Positions 1-8,184 of a stretch of DNA of 64,000 nucleotides are shown here, piece after piece. Location: contig CAZCIX010000006.1 of NCBI GenBank assembly GCA_964498835.1, forward strand, positions 1 to 64,000, written 5' to 3'. A program made the translations under genes and the position numbers. Every line of letters starts with the position of its first letter. Position 1 is the first letter of the stretch. Below the pieces are notes generated by a model. It saw nothing but the letters and a program-made list of their open reading frames with translations. It had not been told where the DNA came from and did no database searches. Source of the DNA: JAGKXB01 sp964498835 (GTDB lineage Bacteria > Pseudomonadota > Gammaproteobacteria > Burkholderiales > Burkholderiaceae_D).

Positions 1-1303
1 CTGTATCAGTGCCGAATTGGTAATCTATGATTGCCTCTGCAATCTTTCGTTGCGCTTCTGGATCTCTAAAAATAGTCAGATTTTGAGCAACTTCCTTAAG
101 TACGGCTGAGTCACTTCTAAATCGTCTTCTGCAAATTGCCCATGCAAGACTCCGTTGCGCCTGTACATCAGTCAAGCAATCCATCTTGCTAGCGATCACC
201 TGAAGCACAGCCAAATGAATGCCAAACTTCCCATTTAAAATTGCCTGTGCAATCCTTTGCTGCGCGAACGAATCAGTAAAAACAGTCAAATTTTGAGCGA
301 CTTCCTGCAGCACAGTTGGGTCTGTGCCGAAATTCCCCTCCAAAATTGCCTTTGCAATCCATCGCTGCGCATCCGAATCAGCAAATATAGTGATATTTTT
401 AGCAATTATATGAAGCATGACTGAATCAGTGCCAAATCTTCCTTTACAAATTGCCCATGCAATATTTTGCTGCGCTATGGGGTTGACAAAAATAGCCAGA
501 TTTTGAGCGACTGTCTGGAGCACAGTTGGATCGGCACCAAATCTGTTGTGCCTAATTGCCAATCCAATCGTTAATTGCGCCTGCGAATCGGTAAACATAG
601 TCAGATTTTGAGCAATGATCTGCAACACAGCTGAATCAGTACCCAATCTTCCTTCACGAATTGCCTGTGCAATCTCTCGTTGCGCCTCTCCATCGGCAAA
701 AACAGTCAGATTTTGAACAACTACCCGAAGCACGGCTAAATCAGTACCAAATCTTCCTGCTCGAATTGCTTGTGCAATCGTTCGTTGCGCTTCTCTATCG
801 GTAAAAGTCGCCAGATTCTGAGCGATTCCTAAAAGTACAGTTGAATCAATACCCAATTTACCCCTCAAAATAGCATGGGCAATTTTTCTTTGATTCTCTG
901 CTTGTTTAGACCATTCCGAGTCTTTTAATCTGTCTAATCTGGTTTGAGGTGATATCAACGTCGATATTTTTTCATTGATTTCCTCACGATGTCGTCGCAC
1001 TTCTGCATCAGTAAAACAATCCAAATTTTTAATGAGTTGGTGAAGCATCGTTGGATCAGCACCAAATCTTCCCTCACGAATTGCCCATACAATCTCTTTT
1101 TGCGCTTCTCGACTGGTAAACATAGGCAAATTTTGAATAACAGCCTGGAGCACAGCGAGATCGGTACCCAATCTTCCTGCTCGAATTGCACATGCAATCG
1201 TCTGTTTTGCTTTTAAATCGGTAAACATCGTCAGATTCTGCGCAACTACCTGCAACACGGCTGAGTCAGCGCCCAATCTGCCCTCGTAAATGACCTGTGC
1301 AAT
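1..1303 (-). repeat. 105-bp coding tandem repeats (35 codons)
   Basis: On the plus strand the motif 'GAATTGCCTGTGCAATC' and close variants recur every 105 bp through this interval, for example near 135, 240, 345, 450, 555 and 660. The period equals 35 codons of the leftward gene and no unit breaks the frame. Units are diverged (visibly imperfect at DNA level), so this is an old protein repeat array and not a recent microsatellite. The array continues beyond the left edge. Confidence 0.9.
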
Positions 1304-2083
1304 TTCTTGTTGCATATTGCTTCCCAATGCCGAGAGCAAAGGAAAAAGCACCATCATTTCTTTATTAGGTAAAAATCCTAGTTGCACATCGCTTGTAACC
1401 TCAATCTCCAACGGTTTACCCGAAAAGAATGACGCCATTCTTTTTACAAAATGTTCGGATGACAAATCATCGGATACTTTCAGTAAGTGACGAACAAGTT
1501 TATCTTGGTCGGCCGAAGGCAAATTCGGAGTGCCATGTTGCAAACCATCAAAAAAGAGTGGATCAATCACAACTCCATCGCACCATGCTTTGGCTATCTC
1601 AGCTTGGACAGATGCATCATTAAAAAACTTCGCCCTCTGATCAGGAGAAGACAACATAGTTTCAAATTGCTGTTTCTCAACTTGGTTCTCAGTTTTGTAA
1701 AGAATGGCTTCAGCTAATTGCTGATTGTTAAGAACCTCTCCTTGATGGAAAAACGCATGACATGTCCCCCAAAACACCCTCAATGTTTGGACAGTGCTAC
1801 CAGCAATTTTGTGGGCGATCGTTTCAAATGCTACAAGCTCTCGAGTGTCAACCGCTGTCACTACGATAGTTGGTACATCGGCATCATTGTTAAGCGTGTT
1901 TTTTGAATCTATCACATCCTCTTCGCGCAACTCACGTTGCGCAGTTGAATCTTCAAAACATACATCGTCATCAGTATTGCCCCCATCTTTTATCCGTGCA
2001 GCTTGCAAATCAGTAAAAATCGGATTGCTCGTTGGAGATGCCGAAAAATATGCAGTGGGAAAAGAGGAATGTATTGCCGGCAT
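1..2083 (-). CDS. 35-residue helical-repeat protein, 5' part, truncated by the window edge
   Basis: The leftward frame is open from an ATG at 2081-2083 to the left edge, giving 694 visible codons and no stop. Residues 1-100 are polar and acidic, with no signal peptide. Residues 100-250 look helical and include 'AKFFNDASVQ' (151-160) followed by 'W..G....P' spacing. From residue 261 there is an array of 35-residue repeats, roughly 'IAQAIREGRFGTD', 'VLQxVAQNLTxFTD' and 'EAQR' in order, starting at residues 261, 296, 331, 401, 436, 471, 506, 541, 576, 611, 646 and 681. Residues 366-400 are a degenerate unit that keeps the 35-residue length. Two helices per unit suggest an alpha-solenoid. An A-rich site AAAGGA lies 12 nt before the ATG. 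I do not recognise the family: 35 is the length of PPR units and some TALE-like units, but neither signature is clear. It resembles the locus at 54805-56533. Confidence 0.85.
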   Translation of the reverse strand, partial: MPAIHSSFPTAYFSASPTSNPIFTDLQAARIKDGGNTDDDVCFEDSTAQRELREEDVIDSKNTLNNDADVPTIVVTAVDTRELVAFETIAHKIAGSTVQTLRVFWGTCHAFFHQGEVLNNQQLAEAILYKTENQVEKQQFETMLSSPDQRAKFFNDASVQAEIAKAWCDGVVIDPLFFDGLQHGTPNLPSADQDKLVRHLLKVSDDLSSEHFVKRMASFFSGKPLEIEVTSDVQLGFLPNKEMMVLFPLLSALGSNMQQEIAQVIYEGRLGADSAVLQVVAQNLTMFTDLKAKQTIACAIRAGRLGTDLAVLQAVIQNLPMFTSREAQKEIVWAIREGRFGADPTMLHQLIKNLDCFTDAEVRRHREEINEKISTLISPQTRLDRLKDSEWSKQAENQRKIAHAILRGKLGIDSTVLLGIAQNLATFTDREAQRTIAQAIRAGRFGTDLAVLRVVVQNLTVFADGEAQREIAQAIREGRLGTDSAVLQIIAQNLTMFTDSQAQLTIGLAIRHNRFGADPTVLQTVAQNLAIFVNPIAQQNIAWAICKGRFGTDSVMLHIIAKNITIFADSDAQRWIAKAILEGNFGTDPTVLQEVAQNLTVFTDSFAQQRIAQAILNGKFGIHLAVLQVIASKMDCLTDVQAQRSLAWAICRRRFRSDSAVLKEVAQNLTIFRDPEAQRKIAEAIIDYQFGTDT

Positions 2084-2402
2084 AATGTGTTTTAATCCTT
2101 TATAAATTTAACACGTAGCAAAAACATAACGAAATATTGTGATATGCAATAATGAAAACATTAGTTAACGCTGCAATACAAACACCTTCATCTAAGTTTT
2201 GATGGAAACTTACCGGGAAGACAACTCAAGTATTACACCGTAATTAAAACGGTGTTCTTTAATAAATAGACTATGTTTTAATTGACTACTGCTGCCAATT
2301 CATTTGGCATGGAACAGATTCGCTCAATGTTATAAATTTTACACTAATTGTAAATATAACATCAAAAATTTATATCCGACTCCTACCAGTTAATACATAA
2401 CC
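2084..2402. other. AT-rich intergenic region between relA and the repeat-protein gene
   Basis: No gene was found. Two small hairpins are visible: ACACCGT / ACGGTGT around a 7-nt loop near 2235-2255, and TGCCAA / TTGGCA near 2294-2310. Neither has a convincing U-tract in the leftward direction. The region should hold the relA transcript end and the promoter of the repeat-protein gene, but no clear -35/-10 pair was found. Confidence 0.5.
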
Positions 2403-4727
2403 TCACTGCCGCTTTGCCTGCTGCACTCCCGTTACTTCGCGCAGCACATTCAATGCTTTTTGCAATTGGCTGGTAGAACTAATTTCAGCGATGAAAGACA
2501 TGCTGGCCTGCCCTTTATTGCTTTGAGTACGGACGCCAGTGACGTTGATTTTTTCACGTGAGAAAACTTCTGAAATATCGCGCAACAAACCCTGCCTATC
2601 ATTCGCTAAAACAAAAATATCGACTGGATAAATTGCGCCCAACTCTGCCTGCCCCCAAGCAGTTTGAATCATGCGTTGCTCGGCATGAGTGCGCATTTCG
2701 GCAATATTTTTACAGTTACTGCGATGAATCGAGACGCCTTTGCCACGTGTGATAAACCCAACAATATCATCAGGTGGAGCAGGCCGGCAGCATTTTGCCA
2801 ATTGCGTCATCAAACCGCCAGTACCAACCACCAACACGCCTGATTGGGTTTCTTGTTTCGGATGCGCAATGCGCCCTTTATTTAATAAAAAAGCATCAGC
2901 TTCAGATTGCTCAGGCACATCCTTGCCTGACGAAGTGTCATGTAAAGCTTGTTCCACCTGACGCAAACTAAACTCTTCTTTGCCGACCGAAAGAAACAAA
3001 GCATCGACTTTGGCAAAGCCCAGCTTCTGTGCCAATGCTTCTAAATTGATCGCTGTTTTGCCTTCACGCTGCAAGGTTTTTTCTACTAAGGCTCGCCCAT
3101 AGGCCAAAGTTTCTTCCTGCTCGATGGCATTAAACCAAGCACGAATTTTGCTGCGCGCACGAGCACTTTTGGTATAACCCAAGGACAACCAGTCACGCGA
3201 TGGGCCAGCCGTGCCCAGACTACCTTTAGCGGTAATGATTTCCAGCGTTTGGCCATTTTTAAGCGGCGTGTTGAGCGGTACCATCACGCCGTCAATACGC
3301 GCACCGCGGCAGCGATGCCCGACGTCGGTATGCAAATGGTAGGCAAAATCAATCGCGGTCGCACCGGCAGGCAACTCAATCACGCGTGCTTGTGGCGTCA
3401 GGACAAAAATCCTGTCATCCAACATGCCGGATGCTAAGTTTTCACCCCATTGAGGATGATCGTTTTTAGGTTGATTGGACTGATTAGCTTGATCTTCTTC
3501 TGCTGCGATGACAGTGTCGGCAACATCACTTTTCCAAGCCAATAGTTGCCGCAACCAAGCGATTTTTTCATCGTATTTTTGCTCGGAAAAATTTGACCCA
3601 CCGGCTTCTTTATAACGCCAGTGCGCTGCCACGCCGTATTCGGCAAAGCGATGCATCTCCTCGGTGCGGATTTGCACTTCCATGGCACGCTTATTGCCAA
3701 ACTGATCCTGCGCCCACACCACGGTATGCAAGGATTGATAGCCATTTTCCTTGGGACGCGCAATGTAATCGTCGAACTCGCGCTCAATCGGCTCCCAAAT
3801 ATGGTGCACTACACTGAGTGCGGCGTAGCAGGTTTTGACATCCGCAACGATGATCCGAAAAGCCAGAATGTCGTATAGGTCAGAAAAATCCAGCGACTTG
3901 CCGCGCATCTTGTTCCAGATGCTGAAAATATGTTTGGGCCGCCCCGAAACTTCCGCCTTGATTTCTGCCGTCGCCAATTCATACTTCAGACTCGCCATAA
4001 CACGGTCTATCCACCCCAAACGCTCGACGCGCTTTTCTTCCAGCAATTGCGCAATTTTTTTGTAGGTTACAGGCTCGATCAAACGAAACGACAAATCCTC
4101 CAACTCCCATTTCAGCTGCCAAATTCCCAATCGATTTGCTAATGGCGCATATAAATCCAGCGTTTCTTTGGCATACATCACTGCCATTTCAGCCATGTCA
4201 GTCATCTCGTTTTGCGCTTTATGTTGTGCCAAATAACGTAACGTAGCAACGCGCGACGCCAGCCAAATCAACACCACCCGCATATCGGATGCCATCGCCA
4301 GCAGCATTTTGCGTAGAGTTTCCAACTGCATCTGCGCTTGTTGCGCCGCATTCTTGCTACGTTTGACTTCTTGGTGTTGCACAACAAAAGTACGCAAGCG
4401 CATTAACTGTGCAATTCCAACAATCAAACCGCTCACGTCTTTGCCAAAGCGCAATTCAATCGTTTCTAATGCTTTAGCATCCATCGTTGTATTCGTCGCA
4501 TTGATCGCATTCGGCGTATTCAACGATATAAATGGAATTTCACATAACAAACCTGCAAGACGTGTTTCCACATCCGTCTTCAACGATGCCAATATCAGCG
4601 TCAAGGTGTGCGAAAACTCCAGCGCCGATTGCCCCGTTGCCACTTTTTTACCCACATAAAGCGATGCAGCTAAATCTTGCGCCTCCGTGATGCGCACCGC
4701 GTCCTTGGCATCTAAACCATCAATCAA
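2403..4727 (-). CDS. relA: RelA, GTP pyrophosphokinase ((p)ppGpp synthetase I)
   Basis: RelA makes (p)ppGpp from ATP and GTP/GDP on starved ribosomes (stringent response). The 774-residue frame has a degenerate N-terminal HD region without the hydrolase HD residues, then a synthetase domain (about 255-370) with 'RPKENGYQSLH'. It carries 'EFDD' at 317-320, the EXDD signature of monofunctional synthetases, where bifunctional SpoT/Rel enzymes have RXKD. A TGS domain (about 437-500) and a C-terminal ACT domain (about 700-774) follow. No ATG fits the N-terminus: the frame is bounded upstream by a stop at 4737-4742 region and TTG at 4725-4727 is the first usable start, 12 bp after the hydrolase stop, so the two are probably co-transcribed. 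Asn/Gln-rich linkers occur near residues 70-80 and 410-430. The exact start is uncertain. Confidence 0.93.
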   Translation of the reverse strand: MIDGLDAKDAVRITEAQDLAASLYVGKKVATGQSALEFSHTLTLILASLKTDVETRLAGLLCEIPFISLNTPNAINATNTTMDAKALETIELRFGKDVSGLIVGIAQLMRLRTFVVQHQEVKRSKNAAQQAQMQLETLRKMLLAMASDMRVVLIWLASRVATLRYLAQHKAQNEMTDMAEMAVMYAKETLDLYAPLANRLGIWQLKWELEDLSFRLIEPVTYKKIAQLLEEKRVERLGWIDRVMASLKYELATAEIKAEVSGRPKHIFSIWNKMRGKSLDFSDLYDILAFRIIVADVKTCYAALSVVHHIWEPIEREFDDYIARPKENGYQSLHTVVWAQDQFGNKRAMEVQIRTEEMHRFAEYGVAAHWRYKEAGGSNFSEQKYDEKIAWLRQLLAWKSDVADTVIAAEEDQANQSNQPKNDHPQWGENLASGMLDDRIFVLTPQARVIELPAGATAIDFAYHLHTDVGHRCRGARIDGVMVPLNTPLKNGQTLEIITAKGSLGTAGPSRDWLSLGYTKSARARSKIRAWFNAIEQEETLAYGRALVEKTLQREGKTAINLEALAQKLGFAKVDALFLSVGKEEFSLRQVEQALHDTSSGKDVPEQSEADAFLLNKGRIAHPKQETQSGVLVVGTGGLMTQLAKCCRPAPPDDIVGFITRGKGVSIHRSNCKNIAEMRTHAEQRMIQTAWGQAELGAIYPVDIFVLANDRQGLLRDISEVFSREKINVTGVRTQSNKGQASMSFIAEISSTSQLQKALNVLREVTGVQQAKRQ

Positions 4728-4739
4728 TTTGATTCGCTT

Positions 4740-5711
4740 TCAATCAATTTTTTCAGCATTCAAAAAATTCTGCACAATCGCGATTTGTTCGGGATGAACA
4801 AAAGTCGGTGCATGGCCGACTCCAGGGATTTCTACCAAGGTCGCTTTAGGCCCGCGCTGCGTCATGGCCTGCGCTGTGTCTGTCGTCAACAAATCCGACT
4901 CAGCACCGCGTACTAACAAAGTAGGACATTGAATCGCATCATAGGCAGACCACAAAATCACCTCCTGCTTTTTGATGTTCTCCACTTCCGCACTTGCTTG
5001 TTGAAACGGCACAGCCAAACCAAGGTCATAGTGGCGAATCCAAGATCCATCGGCATCCTGACGCAATACATCACGGCCAAGTTTATGCCATTCCTCATCA
5101 CTATGTGGGCCAAACGAGTTCGAAATAGTACGAATAAAATGGACTCCATCAGCCAAGGTCGCAAAACGCATGGGCTGTCCTAAATATTCACCAATACGCC
5201 TCAAAGCAGTGACATTCAATGTGGGGCCAATGTCATTCAAAATCAACTTACGTATCGGACTGCCTGGTAACGAGGCCAAGATCATGCCAATCAAACCACC
5301 CATCGACGTACCTAGCCAACTGACTGCTGTCGCCCCATTTGCTAATACTTGCGCCAACAAGGTCACCATATCACTGACATATTGCGGAATGTTGTATAGC
5401 TGTGGATCACGCAAATGGCTGGATCGACCACGCCCGACGACATCAGGACAAATCACGCGATAAGACGTACTCAATGCAGTCGCCAAAGAATCAAAATCAT
5501 CCGCCACCCGTGTCAAACCGTGTACGCATATCAATATATTGCTATTGCATGGATCGCCCCATTCTTTGTAGGCCATTTTGTGCAACCCAACAGTTGAAAC
5601 GCATTGCACGAATTTGATTTGAGCGGGAGAGATAACATTAGGATTAGCGGAAAACATCATGATGAAAATATTGAAAATGATGAAGAAATTAAGCGCGTAT
5701 TTTGAACTCAC
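4740..5711 (-). CDS. alpha/beta-fold hydrolase
   Basis: A cytoplasmic serine hydrolase of the alpha/beta superfamily with unknown substrate. Visible landmarks are the oxyanion-side 'VHGLTR', the nucleophile elbow 'GTSMGG' (Ser), an acidic residue near 'RGAESDLLT', and the catalytic His in 'GVGHAP' near the C-terminus. These give a complete Ser-Asp-His set. The longest frame starts at GTG 5709-5711 and gives 323 residues; its first 17 residues are hydrophobic and Phe/Ile-rich, so the true start may be the ATG pair at codons 18-19, which fits family length better. It is 12 bp upstream of relA on the same strand and divergent from bdhA. Similar proteins are often annotated as esterases or haloalkane-dehalogenase-like enzymes; nothing here decides the substrate. 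Confidence 0.85.
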   Translation of the reverse strand: MSSKYALNFFIIFNIFIMMFSANPNVISPAQIKFVQCVSTVGLHKMAYKEWGDPCNSNILICVHGLTRVADDFDSLATALSTSYRVICPDVVGRGRSSHLRDPQLYNIPQYVSDMVTLLAQVLANGATAVSWLGTSMGGLIGMILASLPGSPIRKLILNDIGPTLNVTALRRIGEYLGQPMRFATLADGVHFIRTISNSFGPHSDEEWHKLGRDVLRQDADGSWIRHYDLGLAVPFQQASAEVENIKKQEVILWSAYDAIQCPTLLVRGAESDLLTTDTAQAMTQRGPKATLVEIPGVGHAPTFVHPEQIAIVQNFLNAEKID

Positions 5712-5829
5712 TCATTTTACCGGGTACTCTATGTAAAAACTTATTCAACACTATCTATACTCCGTCGCTCCCTCGAAAATGACGAGGACTAATCGATCAT
5801 CTCAGCTTATTTAATATTCAACAAACATC

Positions 5830-6612
5830 ATGCTAAAAAACAAAACTGCTCTCGTTACAGGTTCCACATCAGGCATTGGCTTAGGCATTGCACATGCACT
5901 GGCGGCACAAGGTGCCAATATTATTTTGAATGGCTTTGGTGATACGAATGAAATTGCACATGTGAAAAACGACATAGCAAAGCAATATGGCGTGCAAGTT
6001 TCTTATCACAACGCTGATATGACACAACCTACCCAAATTGCCGCAATGATGGAATTTTCCGCACAGCAATATGGCGGAGTGGATATTTTAGTGAACAACG
6101 CAGGTATTCAGCACGTTGCACTTATAGAAGATTTTCCAATTGAAAAATGGGATACGATCTTGGCAATTAATCTAAGTGCCTCCTTTCACACCACGCGCCT
6201 GGCTTTGCCCAGCATGAAAACCAAGAGCTGGGGACGCATCGTCAATATTGCTTCGGCACACGGCTTAGTCGCATCAGTACAAAAGTCGGCTTATGTCGCA
6301 GCCAAACATGGTTTGGTTGGTTTGACCAAGGTCACCGCCTTAGAAAATGCACATGAAAACATCACTTGCAATGCCATTTGCCCAGGTTGGGTTTTAACGC
6401 CTTTGGTGCAACAACAAATTGATCAACGCGCTGCACAAGCAGGCATTTCAAATGAAATGGCAAAAAAGAATTTGCTCTCTGAAAAACAACCCTCTGGAGA
6501 ATTTGTCACACCAGAACAAATCGGTGCGCTTACGGTCTTTTTATGCAGCGATGCCGCTAGTCAAGTACGCGGCGCTGCCTGGAATATGGATGGTGGCTGG
6601 TTAGCGCAATAA
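5830..6612 (+). CDS. bdhA: 3-hydroxybutyrate dehydrogenase (SDR family)
   Basis: Interconverts (R)-3-hydroxybutyrate and acetoacetate with NAD(H), a step in polyhydroxybutyrate breakdown. The 260-residue length is typical. The Rossmann motif 'TGSTSGIGLGIA' is at the N-terminus, 'NNAGIQH' is characteristic of this subfamily, and the active-site Tyr/Lys lie in 'YVAAKHG'. 'CPGWVLTPLV' and a C-terminal 'NMDGGWLAQ' also match the bacterial BdhA group. It is transcribed away from the hydrolase-relA pair across a 118-bp divergent gap. No PHB synthase or depolymerase is in the window, so the pathway context is inferred from the family. Confidence 0.92.
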   Translation: MLKNKTALVTGSTSGIGLGIAHALAAQGANIILNGFGDTNEIAHVKNDIAKQYGVQVSYHNADMTQPTQIAAMMEFSAQQYGGVDILVNNAGIQHVALIEDFPIEKWDTILAINLSASFHTTRLALPSMKTKSWGRIVNIASAHGLVASVQKSAYVAAKHGLVGLTKVTALENAHENITCNAICPGWVLTPLVQQQIDQRAAQAGISNEMAKKNLLSEKQPSGEFVTPEQIGALTVFLCSDAASQVRGAAWNMDGGWLAQ

Positions 6613-6630
6613 TCATTAATTTTTTGGCAC

Positions 6631-6658
6631 TCATTCCCACGCTCTTGCGTGGGAACGC
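6631..6658. repeat. short REP-like palindrome, copy 1
   Basis: TTCCCACGC / GCGTGGGAA form a 9-bp perfect stem around TCTT between the convergent bdhA and comEA-like genes. A second copy lies at 34597-34626. It could also act as a bidirectional transcription stop, although it lacks a U-tract. Confidence 0.7.
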
Positions 6659-6671
6659 CTACCTGAGACAC

Positions 6672-7085
6672 TTACTCTCCCTTGGCTGCCTTGCTATCTT
6701 TTTTAGATTTAGATTTTCCTTTTTTGCTATCTTTATCATGCGCACTAGCATCAGAAGATGCTGAAGCTGAAGCAGAGGCTCCGACTGATTTGGTTTGGCC
6801 ATTCACGGTTAAGCCAGCGTCAGACAAATGCAGCGCACTTTTCGGGCCTATGCCTTTGACACGTTTCTCAAGGTCAGCCCAATCTTTAAAATTACCGCCT
6901 TTTTTACGCTCATCCAAGATAGCGGATGAAGTTTTAGGGCCGATACCCTTAATGCCGTCCAATGCAGCCTGATCCGCTTTATTCACATCAACTTGTACTG
7001 CTGCTGCAAATACAAAACCTATCGTTGCAATCGATGTAGCAACACCTAACAACAAACTCTTCAACAATTTCTTCAACATCAACAT
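6672..7085 (-). CDS. comEA: ComEA-like helix-hairpin-helix DNA-binding protein, exported
   Basis: Small proteins of this family bind incoming DNA in the periplasm during transformation. The N-terminus has a Lys-containing start, a hydrophobic core and an Ala-rich cleavage region ('FVFAAA'), typical of a signal peptide. Residues about 32-95 hold two helix-hairpin-helix motifs: 'LDGIKGIGPKTSSAI' and 'LEKRVKGIGPKSA'. The last 35 residues are low complexity: alternating Ala/Ser followed by a Lys/Ser-rich tail, probably nucleic-acid or envelope binding. GAGGAG lies just upstream of two possible ATGs (codons 1 and 3). The gene stands alone, 131 bp downstream of hldA. A competence role is inferred from the family; many Burkholderiales carry such proteins as uncharacterised helix-hairpin-helix proteins. 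Confidence 0.85.
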   Translation of the reverse strand: MLMLKKLLKSLLLGVATSIATIGFVFAAAVQVDVNKADQAALDGIKGIGPKTSSAILDERKKGGNFKDWADLEKRVKGIGPKSALHLSDAGLTVNGQTKSVGASASASASSDASAHDKDSKKGKSKSKKDSKAAKGE

Positions 7086-7216
7086 TTACTCCTCAGTGAT
7101 AGCGTTGTTAAATCAAACAAACGTCCTATACGTTTGATTCCCTAACAAACGGTTAAAAATCATTTTGAAAAATAAGTAAAAATCTCGTTAACGTCCCAAA
7201 ACTTTGCAGCATATGT

Positions 7217-8149
7217 TTACGCAAACAACTCTTGTTTGCAGACTGTCGCTGTGCCTAACTTACCAACCACAATGCCGCCAGCGCGATTGGCAATCGATAC
7301 GGCTTCAGCGATGCTCACACCTGCACCCAACATAACCGCCAAGGTAGCAATCACTGTGTCGCCTGCACCAGATACGTCATACACTTCTCTTGCAACGGTA
7401 GAAACATGCATCACTTCCTGCTCGGTATAGAGCGTCATTCCTTCTTCTGAGCGTGTGAGTAACAGCGCTTTCAAATCCAATGTCTGACGCAAATTTTGTG
7501 CCTTTTCAGTGAGTTCTGCTTCACTTTGCCACCCACCAACAATGCTGCGTAATTCCGACTTATTCGGCGTCAACACCGATGCTCCCTTGTAGCGAGAAAA
7601 ATCATTGCCCTTTGGATCCACCAATACGCATTTACCAGCTTGTTTAGCAGAAGCAATCATCGTTGCCACGTTCACCAAACTTCCTTTTGCATAATCAGAA
7701 AGTATGATTACATCATAGTGAGGTAATAAAACATTGAACTGCGTCAACTTATCGCGCAATATCGTGTCGGTTGGCGATTGCTCAAAATCAATGCGTAACA
7801 ATTGCTGTTGATGTCCGACTACACGAAGTTTGATAATTGTTGAAATCGAAGTATCACGTTTTAAATAGCTATGGATGTTAGATTCCGTCAATAACTGCTC
7901 GACGCTATCGCCCGCCTCGTCTGCACCGACCACACCCAACAAACCGACACGCGCGTCTAAAGCAGCGGCATTGCGCGCTACGTTGGCAGCACCGCCCAAA
8001 CGCTCTTCTCGTTTTTGCACCTGCACAATAGGTACAGGCGCTTCCGGTGAAATACGATTTACAGCGCCAAACCAGTAACGATCCAGCATCACATCACCGA
8101 CTACCAAAATGCGCACTGCATGCAAAACATCATTCAATTTGGCGCTCAT
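7217..8149 (-). CDS. hldA: D-glycero-beta-D-manno-heptose-7-phosphate kinase
   Basis: Phosphorylates D-glycero-D-manno-heptose 7-phosphate at C1 in the synthesis of ADP-heptose for the LPS inner core. This is a PfkB/ribokinase-fold protein of 310 residues: N-terminal substrate side 'GDVMLDRYWFGAVNRISPEA', 'GGAANVARN', and the C-terminal catalytic anion hole 'DVSGAGDTVIA'. It is the kinase half only; no adenylyltransferase domain follows, as is usual in Betaproteobacteria, where HldA and HldC are separate (E. coli HldE is a fusion). GGGGG lies 5 nt before the ATG. It sits 35 bp downstream of ugd on the same strand, a plausible envelope-sugar operon. Confidence 0.92.
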   Translation of the reverse strand: MSAKLNDVLHAVRILVVGDVMLDRYWFGAVNRISPEAPVPIVQVQKREERLGGAANVARNAAALDARVGLLGVVGADEAGDSVEQLLTESNIHSYLKRDTSISTIIKLRVVGHQQQLLRIDFEQSPTDTILRDKLTQFNVLLPHYDVIILSDYAKGSLVNVATMIASAKQAGKCVLVDPKGNDFSRYKGASVLTPNKSELRSIVGGWQSEAELTEKAQNLRQTLDLKALLLTRSEEGMTLYTEQEVMHVSTVAREVYDVSGAGDTVIATLAVMLGAGVSIAEAVSIANRAGGIVVGKLGTATVCKQELFA

Positions 8150-8184
8150 CTTCGCCCCCTAAATTAATAACTTAGCAATCTTAT

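Noticed and set aside
1..1303. Regular 105-bp repeats that could be read as a CRISPR array
   Set aside because: The units are diverged, have no identical repeat with unrelated spacers, and are in frame within one long coding sequence.
1..2083. TALE-like DNA-binding repeat protein
   Set aside because: The repeat length is similar, but no hypervariable residue pair at a fixed position and no 'GG..AL' core were seen. Kept only as something to test.
989..2105. Plus-strand reading frames inside the repeat gene
   Set aside because: They are antisense shadows of the leftward coding sequence, with no ribosome sites and no family similarity.
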